From: Methylotetracoccus sp.
Lineage (GTDB): Bacteria; Pseudomonadota; Gammaproteobacteria; Methylococcales; Methylococcaceae
Reading direction: 5' to 3'
Assembly (NCBI GenBank): GCA_025458755.1
Contig: JALORT010000034.1
Location: forward strand, 1 to 10,090
DNA: 10,090 nucleotides
Numbering within the stretch: the stretch's first letter is position 1; each line of letters starts with the position of its first letter. Below are positions 1-7,760 of the stretch, piece after piece. The notes under the pieces were generated by a model. That model was given only the letters and a program-made list of their open reading frames with translations, was not told the DNA's origin and did not search any database. The position numbers were made by a program, and so were the translations under genes.

Positions 1-154
1 GGGTGGCGCGGCGGTCCGGCTCGTGGATCTGAGCTGAAGTCATCGGCCCGCTGTGTGGCCGCTGCGTCCGGGCACCCGCGGCAGTCCGTCGGGTACGTGC
101 TCGAAATCGAGTATGCTGTCGGGGTGTCTCTGATTCGCCTCGTGTCCTCCTCCT

Positions 155-1207
155 GTGGGTCGATTCGCTTTGCAGGCCAGCAACATACCTTCTTGGATCG
201 TTTGGCTCGTCCCCGCGGGCGTGACTCTCGGCTCTTTTCTGTTGACTGGATTAGTGCGGCGTTACGCGCTCGAACGGTTAATCGACTTGCCCAATGCGCG
301 CAGTTCGCACCAACGGCCCACTCCTCGTGGCGGCGGTCTGGCCTTGTTGCTGGGTTTCCTGGCCGGCTGTGTATTACTGACGGTGCTGGGGCGGATATCC
401 GCCGATTTGCTGGGTTTGCTGCTGACCGGTCTTCCGGTCGGGGCCGTCGGTTTTTGGGACGATCACGGACACGTCCCTGCGCGGCTCCGCTTGGCCGTTC
501 ACATCACGTCGGCCGGAGCGGCGCTGATGCTGCTGGGCGGTTTTTCGCTGATGCCGTTGGGCGTGTGGAGTGCTGACCTGGGCTGGTTCGGAAGTGTTTT
601 CGCACTGCTTTGGCTGGTTTGGCTGCTGAATCTTTTCAATTTCATGGACGGCACCGATGCCATCGCCGGGACCGAGGTGATCTTCGTTGCATGCGCTGCC
701 GCTTTGTTGATGTTTTGGCGCGACGGGCAGGTGGACGACGTCGCGGTTTCTTTGATTCTGTTAGCTGCCGCCACTTTAGGCTTTCAGTTCTGGAACTGGC
801 CTCCGGCGAAAATTTTTCTGGGGGATGTGGGCAGCGGTTTCGTAGGTTACACGCTAGCCCTGCTGGCATTGTCCGACATGCACCGAAGTGGAGGCGGTCT
901 GGGACTCCCCGTCTGGGTCATTCTGAATGGTATTTTCCTGGTTGACGCGACCTATACGCTGTTGCGCCGAATGGCCGGCGGTCAGACGTGGCATCAACCC
1001 CATCGCCTGCATGCGTATCAGAAAGCGGCGGCGCTCTTCGGTGAGCATGGCCGCGTGGTAAAATTCTGCGCGATGCTCAACCTGTGTTGGCTGCTGCCTT
1101 GGGCCGTAGCAGCTTCGGTCTGGCAACAACTGGCGTTCCCGATCGCCGTGATCGCTGTTCTGCCGCTGTTGGGTGTGGCGATTCGGCTGAGGGCGGGACG
1201 GATCTGA
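155..1207 (+). CDS. Membrane glycosyltransferase, WecA/WbpL/MraY-like (undecaprenyl-phosphate sugar-1-phosphate transferase)
   Basis: This integral inner-membrane protein (350 aa) most likely transfers a HexNAc-1-phosphate from a UDP-sugar to undecaprenyl phosphate, the first step of O-antigen or related glycan assembly. It is hydrophobic throughout, with many membrane segments. The family landmarks occur in order: the LPNARSSHQRPTPRGGG loop (residues 45-61), a GFWDD motif (99-103) carrying the paired metal-binding Asp, NLFNFMDGTD (159-168), KIFLGDVGS (219-227) and a His-rich HQPHRLHAYQK loop (280-290) near the C-terminus. The pairing with the downstream WbpM-type dehydratase favours a WbpL-like enzyme that uses a 6-deoxy-HexNAc over WecA itself; that specificity is inferred. 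The start is uncertain: GTG at 155 is the first possible start after an in-frame stop at 131, TTG at 170 is also possible, and neither has a clear Shine-Dalgarno sequence. The next gene begins 19 bases downstream, so the two are probably one transcript. Confidence 0.9.
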   Translation: MGRFALQASNIPSWIVWLVPAGVTLGSFLLTGLVRRYALERLIDLPNARSSHQRPTPRGGGLALLLGFLAGCVLLTVLGRISADLLGLLLTGLPVGAVGFWDDHGHVPARLRLAVHITSAGAALMLLGGFSLMPLGVWSADLGWFGSVFALLWLVWLLNLFNFMDGTDAIAGTEVIFVACAAALLMFWRDGQVDDVAVSLILLAAATLGFQFWNWPPAKIFLGDVGSGFVGYTLALLALSDMHRSGGGLGLPVWVILNGIFLVDATYTLLRRMAGGQTWHQPHRLHAYQKAAALFGEHGRVVKFCAMLNLCWLLPWAVAASVWQQLAFPIAVIAVLPLLGVAIRLRAGRI

Positions 1208-1226
1208 ACCACTCCCACTCCCTGTT

Positions 1227-3101
1227 ATGGACAGAATGCTGAGGCTCCGAACCCGTACCATCATCTTTATCCACGATCTGGTGATGGTGCTGCTGGCTTG
1301 GATGGGCGCCTTTTGGCTCCGGTTTAATCTCGGGGTCATTCCGGAGCAGTGGCTGAACTCCGCCTGGCGCTGGCTGCCCGTCGTTCTGGTTCTGCAAGGG
1401 CTGTCGTTCCGCTTCTACGGCTTGTATCGCGGGGTCTGGCGCTTTGCCTCGGTGCCCGATCTGGTGCGCATCGTCAAATCCGCGGCCAGCGGTGTGCTGG
1501 TGATCGCGACGGTGATGTTCGTCATCGAACGTCTGGAGGGTCTGCCGCGGTCGGTGATCCCGCTTTACTTCGGTTTGTTGACGGTGCTGCTCAGCACGCC
1601 GCGGGTGATGTACCGGATCTGGAAAGACCGTTCGACGAATCTGCGGGATGGACGGCGAGCGTTGATCGTCGGTGCCGGCAACGCCGGCGAGGCCCTGGTC
1701 CGCGACCTGCGGCGTGATCGGGACAGCCAGTTCGTGCCGGTCGCGTTCGTAGACGATGATCCGGAGAAACGCGGGCGGGAGATTCACAGCTTGCGGGTAC
1801 GTGCCGCGTGCGACCACATCCCGAACCTGGTGCAGCGACTGGATATCGATGTGATCCTGATCGCCGTGCCCTCCGCAACCGATCGCCAAATGCGCCGTAT
1901 CGTCGAGATTTGCGAGAGTGTGCAGGTCCCGTTTATGACGCTGCCGTCGGTGCAGGAGCTGTTAGCCTCGGGCCAGCCGGTCAATGCGCTGCGCGAGGTT
2001 TCGATCGAAGATCTGCTGGGGCGGGCACCGGTGAAACTGGATCGTTCGAATGTCGAGCGGCATTTGCAGGGGAAGCGAATCTTCGTGACCGGCGGCGGGG
2101 GCTCCATCGGCGGGGAACTGTGCAAGCAGATCGCGCGTTTTCCGGTTGAAGAATTGACGATCTTCGAGCGGTGCGAATTCAATCTGTACAAGATTACCGG
2201 CGCCCTGGCCAAGGTGTATCCCAAGCTTCGCGTGCGTGCGCTGCTCGGTGATGTGGCAGACCGCTGCGCCGTGGAAGGCGCGCTGGCGGCCAGTGAACCT
2301 GATGTGATTTTTCATGCGGCCGCCTACAAGCATGTGCCGCTACTCGAATATCAAATGCGGCAGGCGGTGGTGAACAATGTGCTCGGGACCCGGACGGTTG
2401 CCGAAGCCGCGATGGGACGAGGCGTCGGCGAGTTCGTGCTGATTTCCACCGACAAGGCCGTCAATCCCGGCAATGTAATGGGAGCCACCAAACGCGCCGC
2501 GGAAATCGTGTTGCAGGAATTGAATACGCAGGGACCGACACGGTTTGTGACCGTACGTTTCGGTAACGTTCTCGACTCGGCGGGCAGTGTCGTCCCGCTG
2601 TTTCGTGAACAGATCCAGGCGGGCGGCCCGGTGACCGTGACCGATCCAGAGGTCACCCGTTATTTCATGACCATTCCCGAAGCCTGCCAGTTGATCATGC
2701 AGGCGTCGGCGATGGGGCAAGGCGGAGAGATTTTCGTGCTTGACATGGGGGAGCCGATCAAGATCAGCTATCTGGCGGAACAGATGATCCGGCTGAGCGG
2801 CAAGCGCCCCGGCGAGGACATTCGGATCGAATACATCGGCCTTCGGCCCGGGGAGAAATTGCACGAACGGCTGTTCCTCGATCAGGAGCATCTGCAGCCG
2901 ACCGGGCACGACAAGTTGCTGCTGGCCCAGCCTGAAGGGGCGGACTTGACCGAGATTCGAAAGCATCTCTTAGGATTGATCGACGCCTGTCAAAGCGCCG
3001 AGGAGGAAAAGATCCTCCGCTGCCTGCGCGCATTGGTGCCGGAGTTCCGGCCGGACGTTGTCGATATGACCATGGAACGGAATCTGGCATCCGTCGCCTA
3101 G
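1227..3101 (+). CDS. wbpM: WbpM-type UDP-N-acetylglucosamine 4,6-dehydratase (CapD/FlaA1 family, membrane form)
   Basis: This 624-aa nucleotide-sugar dehydratase is expected to convert UDP-GlcNAc to the 4-keto-6-deoxy intermediate on the way to sugars such as FucNAc or QuiNAc in surface polysaccharide. The N-terminus has about four membrane segments (near residues 11-30, 47-60, 84-101 and 109-124). A first Rossmann-like domain follows, with VGAGNAGEA at 148-156, then the catalytic SDR domain with [11 protein letters not shown] (287-297), HAAAYKHVP (363-371) and [19 protein letters not shown] (405-423). The usual catalytic Tyr of YxxxK is replaced by Met418, with Lys422 kept; this is the SMK arrangement of WbpM-type enzymes. 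[10 protein letters not shown] (538-547) is another family signature. The length is close to that of P. aeruginosa WbpM. The start has no good ribosome binding site, and the Met four codons in is an alternative. In Pseudomonas the wbpL-wbpM pair likewise closes the O-antigen cluster. Confidence 0.93.
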   Translation: MDRMLRLRTRTIIFIHDLVMVLLAWMGAFWLRFNLGVIPEQWLNSAWRWLPVVLVLQGLSFRFYGLYRGVWRFASVPDLVRIVKSAASGVLVIATVMFVIERLEGLPRSVIPLYFGLLTVLLSTPRVMYRIWKDRSTNLRDGRRALIVGAGNAGEALVRDLRRDRDSQFVPVAFVDDDPEKRGREIHSLRVRAACDHIPNLVQRLDIDVILIAVPSATDRQMRRIVEICESVQVPFMTLPSVQELLASGQPVNALREVSIEDLLGRAPVKLDRSNVERHLQGKRIFVTGGGGSIGGELCKQIARFPVEELTIFERCEFNLYKITGALAKVYPKLRVRALLGDVADRCAVEGALAASEPDVIFHAAAYKHVPLLEYQMRQAVVNNVLGTRTVAEAAMGRGVGEFVLISTDKAVNPGNVMGATKRAAEIVLQELNTQGPTRFVTVRFGNVLDSAGSVVPLFREQIQAGGPVTVTDPEVTRYFMTIPEACQLIMQASAMGQGGEIFVLDMGEPIKISYLAEQMIRLSGKRPGEDIRIEYIGLRPGEKLHERLFLDQEHLQPTGHDKLLLAQPEGADLTEIRKHLLGLIDACQSAEEEKILRCLRALVPEFRPDVVDMTMERNLASVA

Positions 3102-3181
3102 GCGAGTCTCAGTGCCCTTTCGGAGGGGGGCAGCAATCGTCGACACCGCTGCGGCGGGTCACCGCGCGGCCGCACTCCCGC

Positions 3182-3210
3182 TTGTCTGCGCGCCCGGAGT
3201 CGGGTATGCT
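3182..3210 (+). promoter_or_regulatory. Sigma-70-type promoter for rplM-rpsI
   Basis: TTGTCT (3182-3187) and TATGCT (3205-3210) are separated by exactly 17 bases and lie 44 bases upstream of the rplM start codon. Transcription would begin near 3217. The untranslated leader, about 37 nt, can form a small hairpin (TGAG 3223-3226 with CTCA 3231-3234). In E. coli this operon is repressed by its own L13 product through the leader. Whether this hairpin has that role here is inference. Confidence 0.7.
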
Positions 3211-3253
3211 TGCGTGCTTTGTTGAGAATCCTCAGTCTGGAGCCAGGGAAATA

Positions 3254-3682
3254 ATGAAGACCTTCAGCGCCAAGCCAGCCGAAGTCAAGCGCGACTGGTA
3301 CGTGATCGATGCCGACGGCAAGACGCTTGGTCGGCTCAGTACCGAGATTGCACGCCGCCTGCGCGGCAAGCACAAGGCCATCTACACACCGCACGTCGAC
3401 ACCGGGGACTACATCATCGTCGTCAATGCCGAGAAAGTGCGGGTGACCGGTGCCAAGGAGCAGAACAAGGTCTATTACAAACACACCGGCTATATCGGCA
3501 ACATGAAGTCGATTACCCTCGGGAAGCTCCGGACAAGCAAGCCGGAGCGAATTATCGAAACGGCCGTCAAGGGGATGTTACCTAAGAACCCGCTGGGGCG
3601 CGCCATGTTCAAGAAATTGAAAGTCTATGCCGGGCCCGTGCACCATCATCAGGCCCAGCAACCGCTCGCTCTAGAACTCTGA
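3254..3682 (+). CDS. rplM: 50S ribosomal protein L13
   Basis: This is a component of the large ribosomal subunit that binds 23S rRNA early in assembly. With the ATG at 3254 the protein is 142 aa, the length of E. coli L13, and begins [17 protein letters not shown] like its homologues. It contains the conserved stretches [41 protein letters not shown] and KLKVYAG. The reading frame is open upstream to 3182, but those 24 codons resemble no L13 and cover the promoter, so they are not coding. GGAG (3239-3242) and AGGGAA (3245-3250) lie just before the start. It is followed 19 bases later by rpsI, the normal bacterial order, and is transcribed from the promoter at 3182-3210. Confidence 0.98.
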   Translation: MKTFSAKPAEVKRDWYVIDADGKTLGRLSTEIARRLRGKHKAIYTPHVDTGDYIIVVNAEKVRVTGAKEQNKVYYKHTGYIGNMKSITLGKLRTSKPERIIETAVKGMLPKNPLGRAMFKKLKVYAGPVHHHQAQQPLALEL

Positions 3683-3701
3683 CAGGTAGGACGGCACATT
3701 C

Positions 3702-4094
3702 ATGGCACAAGTGAATTACTACGGCACCGGCCGGCGAAAGAGCGCGATCGCCCGTGTCTATGCGACGACCGGTTCGGGTCGGATCGTGATCAACAACAAG
3801 GCGTTAGACGATTACTTCGGCCGCAAGACCGATCGCATGATCGTGTTGCAGCCGCTGGAAGCCGTCGCGATGGCGGACAAGGTGGATGTGATGGTCAAGG
3901 TCTGCGGCGGTGGACCCTCCGGCCAAGCCGGCGCGATTCGTCACGGCCTGACTCGTGCTCTGATCGAGTCTGATGAAACCTTGCGTCCGAGCTTGCGGAA
4001 AGCCGGTTTCGTGACACGGGATGCCCGTGAAGTGGAACGGAAGAAGGTGGGGCTCCACAAGGCGCGCCGCCGTCCGCAGTACTCCAAGCGCTAA
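3702..4094 (+). CDS. rpsI: 30S ribosomal protein S9
   Basis: This is a small-subunit protein whose C-terminal tail reaches the P-site tRNA. The 130-aa protein matches the family end to end: [14 protein letters not shown] near the start, YFGRKTDRM, the glycine-rich [37 protein letters not shown], and the classic basic tail [11 protein letters not shown] ending in Lys-Arg. A Shine-Dalgarno-like AGGTAGGA (3684-3691) sits 10 bases before the ATG, in the short gap after rplM. There is no terminator right after the gene. The tRNA-Gln gene starts 79 bases on and the first good intrinsic terminator follows it, so some rpsI transcripts may continue through the tRNA. Confidence 0.98.
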   Translation: MAQVNYYGTGRRKSAIARVYATTGSGRIVINNKALDDYFGRKTDRMIVLQPLEAVAMADKVDVMVKVCGGGPSGQAGAIRHGLTRALIESDETLRPSLRKAGFVTRDAREVERKKVGLHKARRRPQYSKR

Positions 4095-4173
4095 CGCGCT
4101 GTTTTGTCTGGCATCATGGACGAGGGTCTGTAGCCTGCAGACACTCGGTCAAGTCGCCAGGGAGTTTGAGCAT

Positions 4174-4247
4174 TGGGGGATCGTCTAGTGGTAGGACAGC
4201 GGACTCTGACTCCGTCAACCTAGGTTCGAATCCTAGTCCCCCAGCCA
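4174..4247 (+). tRNA. tRNA-Gln (anticodon CUG)
   Basis: A full cloverleaf can be drawn. The 7-bp acceptor stem pairs TGGGGGA (4174-4180) with TCCCCCA (4237-4243). The anticodon stem pairs GCGGA (4199-4203) with TCCGT (4211-4215) around the loop CTCTGAC (4204-4210), giving anticodon CTG at 4206-4208. The T arm is CTAGG / TTCGAAT / CCTAG (4220-4236). The discriminator base is G4244 and CCA is encoded at 4245-4247. The anticodon reads CAG, so the tRNA carries glutamine. No strong promoter is visible directly upstream; a weak TTGTCT-N17-TCTGTA at 4104-4132 is the best candidate. Read-through from rpsI with processing of the 5' end is an alternative. Confidence 0.97.
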
Positions 4248-4255
4248 ATGAAAAC

Positions 4256-4286
4256 AAGCCCTTACGCGAAAGCGAAGGGCTTTTTT
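4256..4286 (+). terminator. Intrinsic terminator after tRNA-Gln
   Basis: AAGCCCTT (4256-4263) pairs with AAGGGCTT (4275-4282). After one bulged A, an inner CGC/GCG stem is closed by a GAAA tetraloop. Six T follow (4281-4286). This is a classic Rho-independent terminator, nine bases past the CCA end, that would end the tRNA and any rpsI read-through transcript. It is enclosed by a 13-nt inverted repeat that includes the tRNA 3' end. Confidence 0.93.
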
Positions 4287-4409
4287 CTTGGCTGGGGGAC
4301 ACTCTGGGGAGTCCGGGCGCGGTGTCGGCATCGGGTCCTAGGGCTCGAGTCGACACACTATTTCCGGAATGTCCCTGAAAACTCACTTCGCAGGAGCCAA
4401 CGGGGGGGG

Positions 4410-4443
4410 TGAGTGGGCTACCATAGCGACCTTAACCCACTCA
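4410..4443 (+). repeat. Inverted repeat in the maeB leader
   Basis: TGAGTGGG (4410-4417) and CCCACTCA (4436-4443) are perfect 8-base complements around an 18-base loop, ending 12 bases before the maeB ATG. A run of eight G (4402-4409) lies directly before the left arm. The element could be an RNA stem near the ribosome entry site or a protein-binding site; neither is shown. No strong promoter is evident between the tRNA terminator and this element. Confidence 0.6.
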
Positions 4444-4455
4444 TCATACCGCCGG

Positions 4456-6756
4456 ATGGACGAAGAACTGCGCAAAGCTGCACTCGAGTATCACGAGCAG
4501 CCTAAACCGGGAAAAATCTCGGTCGCGCCGAGCAAGCAGCTCACCAACCAGCGGGACCTCGCTTTGGCCTACTCTCCCGGCGTGGCCGCAGCCTGTGAGG
4601 AAATCGTCCGCGATCCCATGAATGCCTATCGGTATACCACGCGCGGTAATCTGGTCGGCGTGATCACCAACGGCACGGCGGTTCTCGGTCTCGGGGCGAT
4701 CGGCCCGGACGCGGCGAAGCCGGTCATGGAAGGGAAAGGCGTGCTGTTCAAGAAATTCGCCGGTATCGATGTGTTTGATATCGAGATCAACGAGGCCGAT
4801 CCGGACCGCTTGGTCGATATCGTCGCCAGCCTGGAACCGACATTCGGCGGTATCAATCTCGAGGATATCAAGGCGCCGGAGTGCTTCTACGTCGAGCGCA
4901 AGTTACGCGAGCGCTTAAAGATTCCGGTGTTTCACGACGACCAGCACGGCACCTCTATCATCGTCGGTGCAGCGATGCTGAATGCGTTGAGGATCGTCGG
5001 GAAGAAAATCGATCAGGTCCGCGTCGTCTCGTCGGGAGCCGGGGCAGCGGCACTCGCCTGCTTGGATATGCTGCTGGCACTCGGGGTCAGCATGGAAAAC
5101 GTTATGGTCACCGACATCCATGGCGTGGTGTATACCGGCCGCACGGTGGAAATGGACGACCACAAGGCGCGCTATGCCAAAGACACGTCGGCGCGCACGC
5201 TGGCCGACGTGATCGGCGCTGCCGACGTGTTTCTGGGGCTCTCGGCCGGCGGCGTATTGAAACCCGACATGGTGGCCCGCATGGCCGTTCGCCCCATCAT
5301 CTTCGCACTGGCGAACCCGATCCCGGAAATTCGGCCGGAAGTGGTGAAGGCCGTTCGGAGCGATGCCATCATCGCGACCGGGCGTTCCGATTATCCGAAT
5401 CAGGTCAACAACGTGCTCTGCTTTCCATTCATTTTTCGCGGCGCGTTGGACGTTGGCGCTACTGCGGTCACCGAGGAAATGAAGAAGGCTTGTGTCGAAG
5501 CGATCGCCGCGCTGGCGCGAGCCGAGCAGACGGAACGGGTCCGGGAAGTCTATCGGGAGGAAACGCTGACCTTCGGCCAGGACTACATCATCCCGAAACC
5601 GTTCGATCCGCGCCTGATTTGGGAAATTGCCCCGGCGGTTGCGCGGGCCGCGATGGATTCCGGGGTGGCCACTCGGCCCATCCATGATCTGGAACAGTAT
5701 CGCCGAAGTCTGACGGAGTTCGTGTATCACACCGGCCTGTTGATGCGGCCGGTGTTCGCACAAGCCAAGCGCGATCCTAAGCGCATCGTGTTTTGCGAGG
5801 GCGAGGACGAGCGGGTGCTGCAGGCCGTGCACGTCGCCATCAACGAGGGTCTCGCCGAGCCGATCCTGATCGGCCGTCCCGCGATCGTCGAGCAGCGAAT
5901 CGGCGAACTCGGCCTGCGGCTGCGTGCCGGTCAACACTTCGAATTGGTCAACCCGGATTCTTATCCGAGTTATGAGAAATACTGGACCTGGTACCATCGG
6001 CGCATGGAGCGGCGTGGGGTTTCGCCGGAGTTGGCGCAGCGGGAAGTCCGCCGCCGTACGACGCTGATCGGCGCGATGCTGGTCCATTTCGGAGTGGCGG
6101 ACGGGCTGATTTGTGGCACGTTCCCCCCTTATGGCTTACACCTTCGATTCATCCGCAACGTCATCGGGCTGCGCAGCGACGCCCATGACTATGCGGCGAT
6201 GAATTTTGTCATGTTGCCGGGACGAACCTTGTTCATCTGCGACACGTACGTGAACCCCGACCCCAGCGCGGAGCAGTTGGCGGAAATAACCATCCTCGCT
6301 GCTGAGCAGGTAGAGCGGTTCGGCATCACCCCGAAAGTGGCCCTCTTATCGCACTCCAGTTTCGGCACGCACGACACGCCGAGCGCACTGAAGATGCGCG
6401 AGGTCCTGCGGTTGATCAACGAACGGGCGCCCGATCTCGAGGTGGATGGCGAAATGCACGGCGATGCGGCGCTTTCCGAGGAAATCCGCCGGCGCGTCTT
6501 TCCGAATGCCCGTCTGCAGGGTCCTGCCAATCTGTTGGTGATGCCGACCTTGGATGCCGCCAATATCTCCTTCAACTTATTGAAGAACGCCTATTCGGAC
6601 GCCGTCACGATCGGGCCGATTCTGCTGGGTGCGGCAAAGCCTGTGAATATCGTTACGCCCAGCGCCACGGTGCGCCGAATCGTGAACATGACGGCGCTGA
6701 CGGTGGTGAGCGCCCAAGCGGCTGAGCACCCGGAGTCGTCGGCGTCACAATCCTGA
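4456..6756 (+). CDS. maeB: NADP-dependent malic enzyme with C-terminal phosphotransacetylase-like domain
   Basis: This cytosolic enzyme oxidatively decarboxylates malate to pyruvate while making NADPH, linking the TCA cycle to pyruvate and biosynthesis. From ATG 4456 it is 766 aa, close to E. coli MaeB, and begins [14 protein letters not shown] like the family. The malic-enzyme part holds AYSPGVA with the conserved Tyr39, [12 protein letters not shown] (Lys99/100), the metal-binding acidic residues of NLEDIKAPE (about 134-142) and FHDDQHGT (159-166), the nucleotide-binding [10 protein letters not shown] (192-201) and [18 protein letters not shown] (308-325). From about residue 427 to the end is a phosphotransacetylase-like domain ([38 protein letters not shown]). 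In MaeB this domain is regulatory, responding to acetyl-CoA, rather than an active transacetylase. The frame is open upstream to ATG 4369, but those 29 codons match no MaeB and span the leader repeat. ATG 4456 itself has no clear Shine-Dalgarno sequence. Confidence 0.96.
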   Translation: MDEELRKAALEYHEQPKPGKISVAPSKQLTNQRDLALAYSPGVAAACEEIVRDPMNAYRYTTRGNLVGVITNGTAVLGLGAIGPDAAKPVMEGKGVLFKKFAGIDVFDIEINEADPDRLVDIVASLEPTFGGINLEDIKAPECFYVERKLRERLKIPVFHDDQHGTSIIVGAAMLNALRIVGKKIDQVRVVSSGAGAAALACLDMLLALGVSMENVMVTDIHGVVYTGRTVEMDDHKARYAKDTSARTLADVIGAADVFLGLSAGGVLKPDMVARMAVRPIIFALANPIPEIRPEVVKAVRSDAIIATGRSDYPNQVNNVLCFPFIFRGALDVGATAVTEEMKKACVEAIAALARAEQTERVREVYREETLTFGQDYIIPKPFDPRLIWEIAPAVARAAMDSGVATRPIHDLEQYRRSLTEFVYHTGLLMRPVFAQAKRDPKRIVFCEGEDERVLQAVHVAINEGLAEPILIGRPAIVEQRIGELGLRLRAGQHFELVNPDSYPSYEKYWTWYHRRMERRGVSPELAQREVRRRTTLIGAMLVHFGVADGLICGTFPPYGLHLRFIRNVIGLRSDAHDYAAMNFVMLPGRTLFICDTYVNPDPSAEQLAEITILAAEQVERFGITPKVALLSHSSFGTHDTPSALKMREVLRLINERAPDLEVDGEMHGDAALSEEIRRRVFPNARLQGPANLLVMPTLDAANISFNLLKNAYSDAVTIGPILLGAAKPVNIVTPSATVRRIVNMTALTVVSAQAAEHPESSASQS

Positions 6757-6958
6757 ATGAGCCCAAGGTGTTCGGCATAGGTGTTGCGCATCTGGTTAAT
6801 TTGTTAAGTCAATCAATGGGTTGTTGGAAAAAGTGGCCGAAGAATATTTTTCGGGAAGTTTTCACACCTATCTCAATGATTTTCAGAAAAAAGTCAGAAA
6901 GCCCACAACACTTTTGTCGGACGGCTGGGAATGAGCCTCGATTTGGCGGTGGGATGTC
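6757..6958. other. AT-rich stretch between convergent genes
   Basis: These bases lie between the stop codons of maeB and the minus-strand methyltransferase. About 37 of the 100 bases from 6811 to 6910 are G or C by hand count, clearly lower than the flanking genes. CCGAAGA (6837-6843) and TTTTCGG (6848-6854) can form a 7-bp stem including one G-U pair. It might act as a weak terminator for either side, but neither orientation shows a convincing T run placed right after the stem. A 37-codon open frame (6821-6934, TTG start) reads protein-like but has no ribosome binding site. Confidence 0.5.
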
Positions 6959-7720
6959 TTAATGCGGAGGCTTGACAGCGCGCAGCGCCAGGCCGCCGCG
7001 CAAAGCGTCAATGCGGAGCCGACGGCCCAAACCGTCCAGAATTTGCAGCAGTCGCGCCGCCAGGACCGGCATGTCCCCTCGGGGAATGAACGTCCAAGAC
7101 CGAACGGCGGGCGTATCGAATCCTGCTGTCGTGAGTAACCCGATCCATTCTCGTGAGGTCAGGAACCGGTCGGTGCTTAGATGCTTGGTCTCGAGTCGCA
7201 GGGCGGGTGCCAAGTGCGTATACCAGAGATAGGCACCGTTCGGCGTTAAACAGACGAAAGTTCCACCCGGTTTCAGTACGCGGTGAATCTGTGCCGCTGC
7301 CCGTGGCCGGTCGAGGATGTGCTCGAAGGTGCCGACGCAGATCAGCGCGTCGACGGTGCCGTCGCGCTGGGTCGCGAGCTCCTCGGCGCGATCCACCGCG
7401 AATCGGAGGCGCTCGCGAAGCGGGTGACGCAGGCGTTCTGCCTCGCAACGGGCGATCATCGCGGGCGAAAGATCAAGACCGATGGCCTGATCGTACCCTT
7501 CAGCCAGGCTCGACAGATGCATCGCGGTTCCGCATCCGATCTCCACGATCGAACCGCTGCGTCGCTCCGGAAGCAGGCGCTGCAGAATGCCGAGGCGGTA
7601 GCTCAGGGACCGCTCCGAGCAACCGTGCGCATCGCGGTAGTCCTCTGCCACCTCGTCAAAAAAGGCGCGTACATCGTCGATGCAGCCTACGGAACGGCTC
7701 ACCAGGCGTGTCGTTGTCAA
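6959..7720 (-). CDS. Class I SAM-dependent methyltransferase
   Basis: This soluble methyltransferase (253 aa) has a Methyltransf_11/25-type Rossmann fold; its substrate is unknown. Motif I is VEIGCGTAMH (59-68), the glycine-rich SAM-binding loop. It is followed by the acidic LDLSPAMI (82-89), motif II VDALICVGTFEHILD (123-137) and VLKPGGTFVCLTPN (148-161). The FEHILD and LKPGG pattern is typical of UbiE/BioC/COQ5-like small-molecule methyltransferases, but nothing fixes a pathway. The start is uncertain: TTG at 7720 gives the longest form, and GTG at 7702 would remove six residues that carry no motif. It lies 40 bases after the exported-protein gene on the same strand and is probably co-transcribed with it. 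No clear terminator follows its stop. Confidence 0.88.
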   Translation of the reverse strand: MTTTRLVSRSVGCIDDVRAFFDEVAEDYRDAHGCSERSLSYRLGILQRLLPERRSGSIVEIGCGTAMHLSSLAEGYDQAIGLDLSPAMIARCEAERLRHPLRERLRFAVDRAEELATQRDGTVDALICVGTFEHILDRPRAAAQIHRVLKPGGTFVCLTPNGAYLWYTHLAPALRLETKHLSTDRFLTSREWIGLLTTAGFDTPAVRSWTFIPRGDMPVLAARLLQILDGLGRRLRIDALRGGLALRAVKPPH

Positions 7721-7760
7721 AGACGTTTCGGACGCTGAGTGGGTCGAGAGCCGGCAGCCT

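Noticed and set aside
2..37. Possible tail of an upstream gene (GGAAVRLVDLS then stop).
   Set aside because: Too short to judge; another frame also ends nearby (base 32) and the third stays open, so nothing favours this frame.
55..576. Long plus-strand frame overlapping the glycosyltransferase.
   Set aside because: Arginine- and serine-rich shadow of the real gene in another frame, with no family motif.
1077..1889. 270-codon minus-strand frame inside the wbpM region.
   Set aside because: Antisense shadow rich in His, Gln and Arg; wbpM in the same bases has full family motifs.
3115..3127. CCCT/AGGG stem after wbpM as a terminator.
   Set aside because: Only four base pairs and no T run after it.
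4104..4132. TTGTCT-N17-TCTGTA as a promoter for tRNA-Gln.
   Set aside because: The -10 is poor; read-through from rpsI explains expression equally well. Noted in the tRNA entry only.
4174..4300. tRNA-Gln as an attachment site of an integrated element.
   Set aside because: No integrase gene is in the window and the extra copy of the 3' end is inverted, not the direct repeat an att site would leave.
4915..6087. 390-codon minus-strand frame opposite maeB.
   Set aside because: Antisense shadow of a clearly conserved enzyme; composition rich in His, Arg and Asp with no motif.
6768..6962. 64-codon plus-strand frame starting at GTG after maeB.
   Set aside because: No ribosome binding site, runs into the methyltransferase 3' end, and its residues look like a frameshifted reading of AT-rich DNA.
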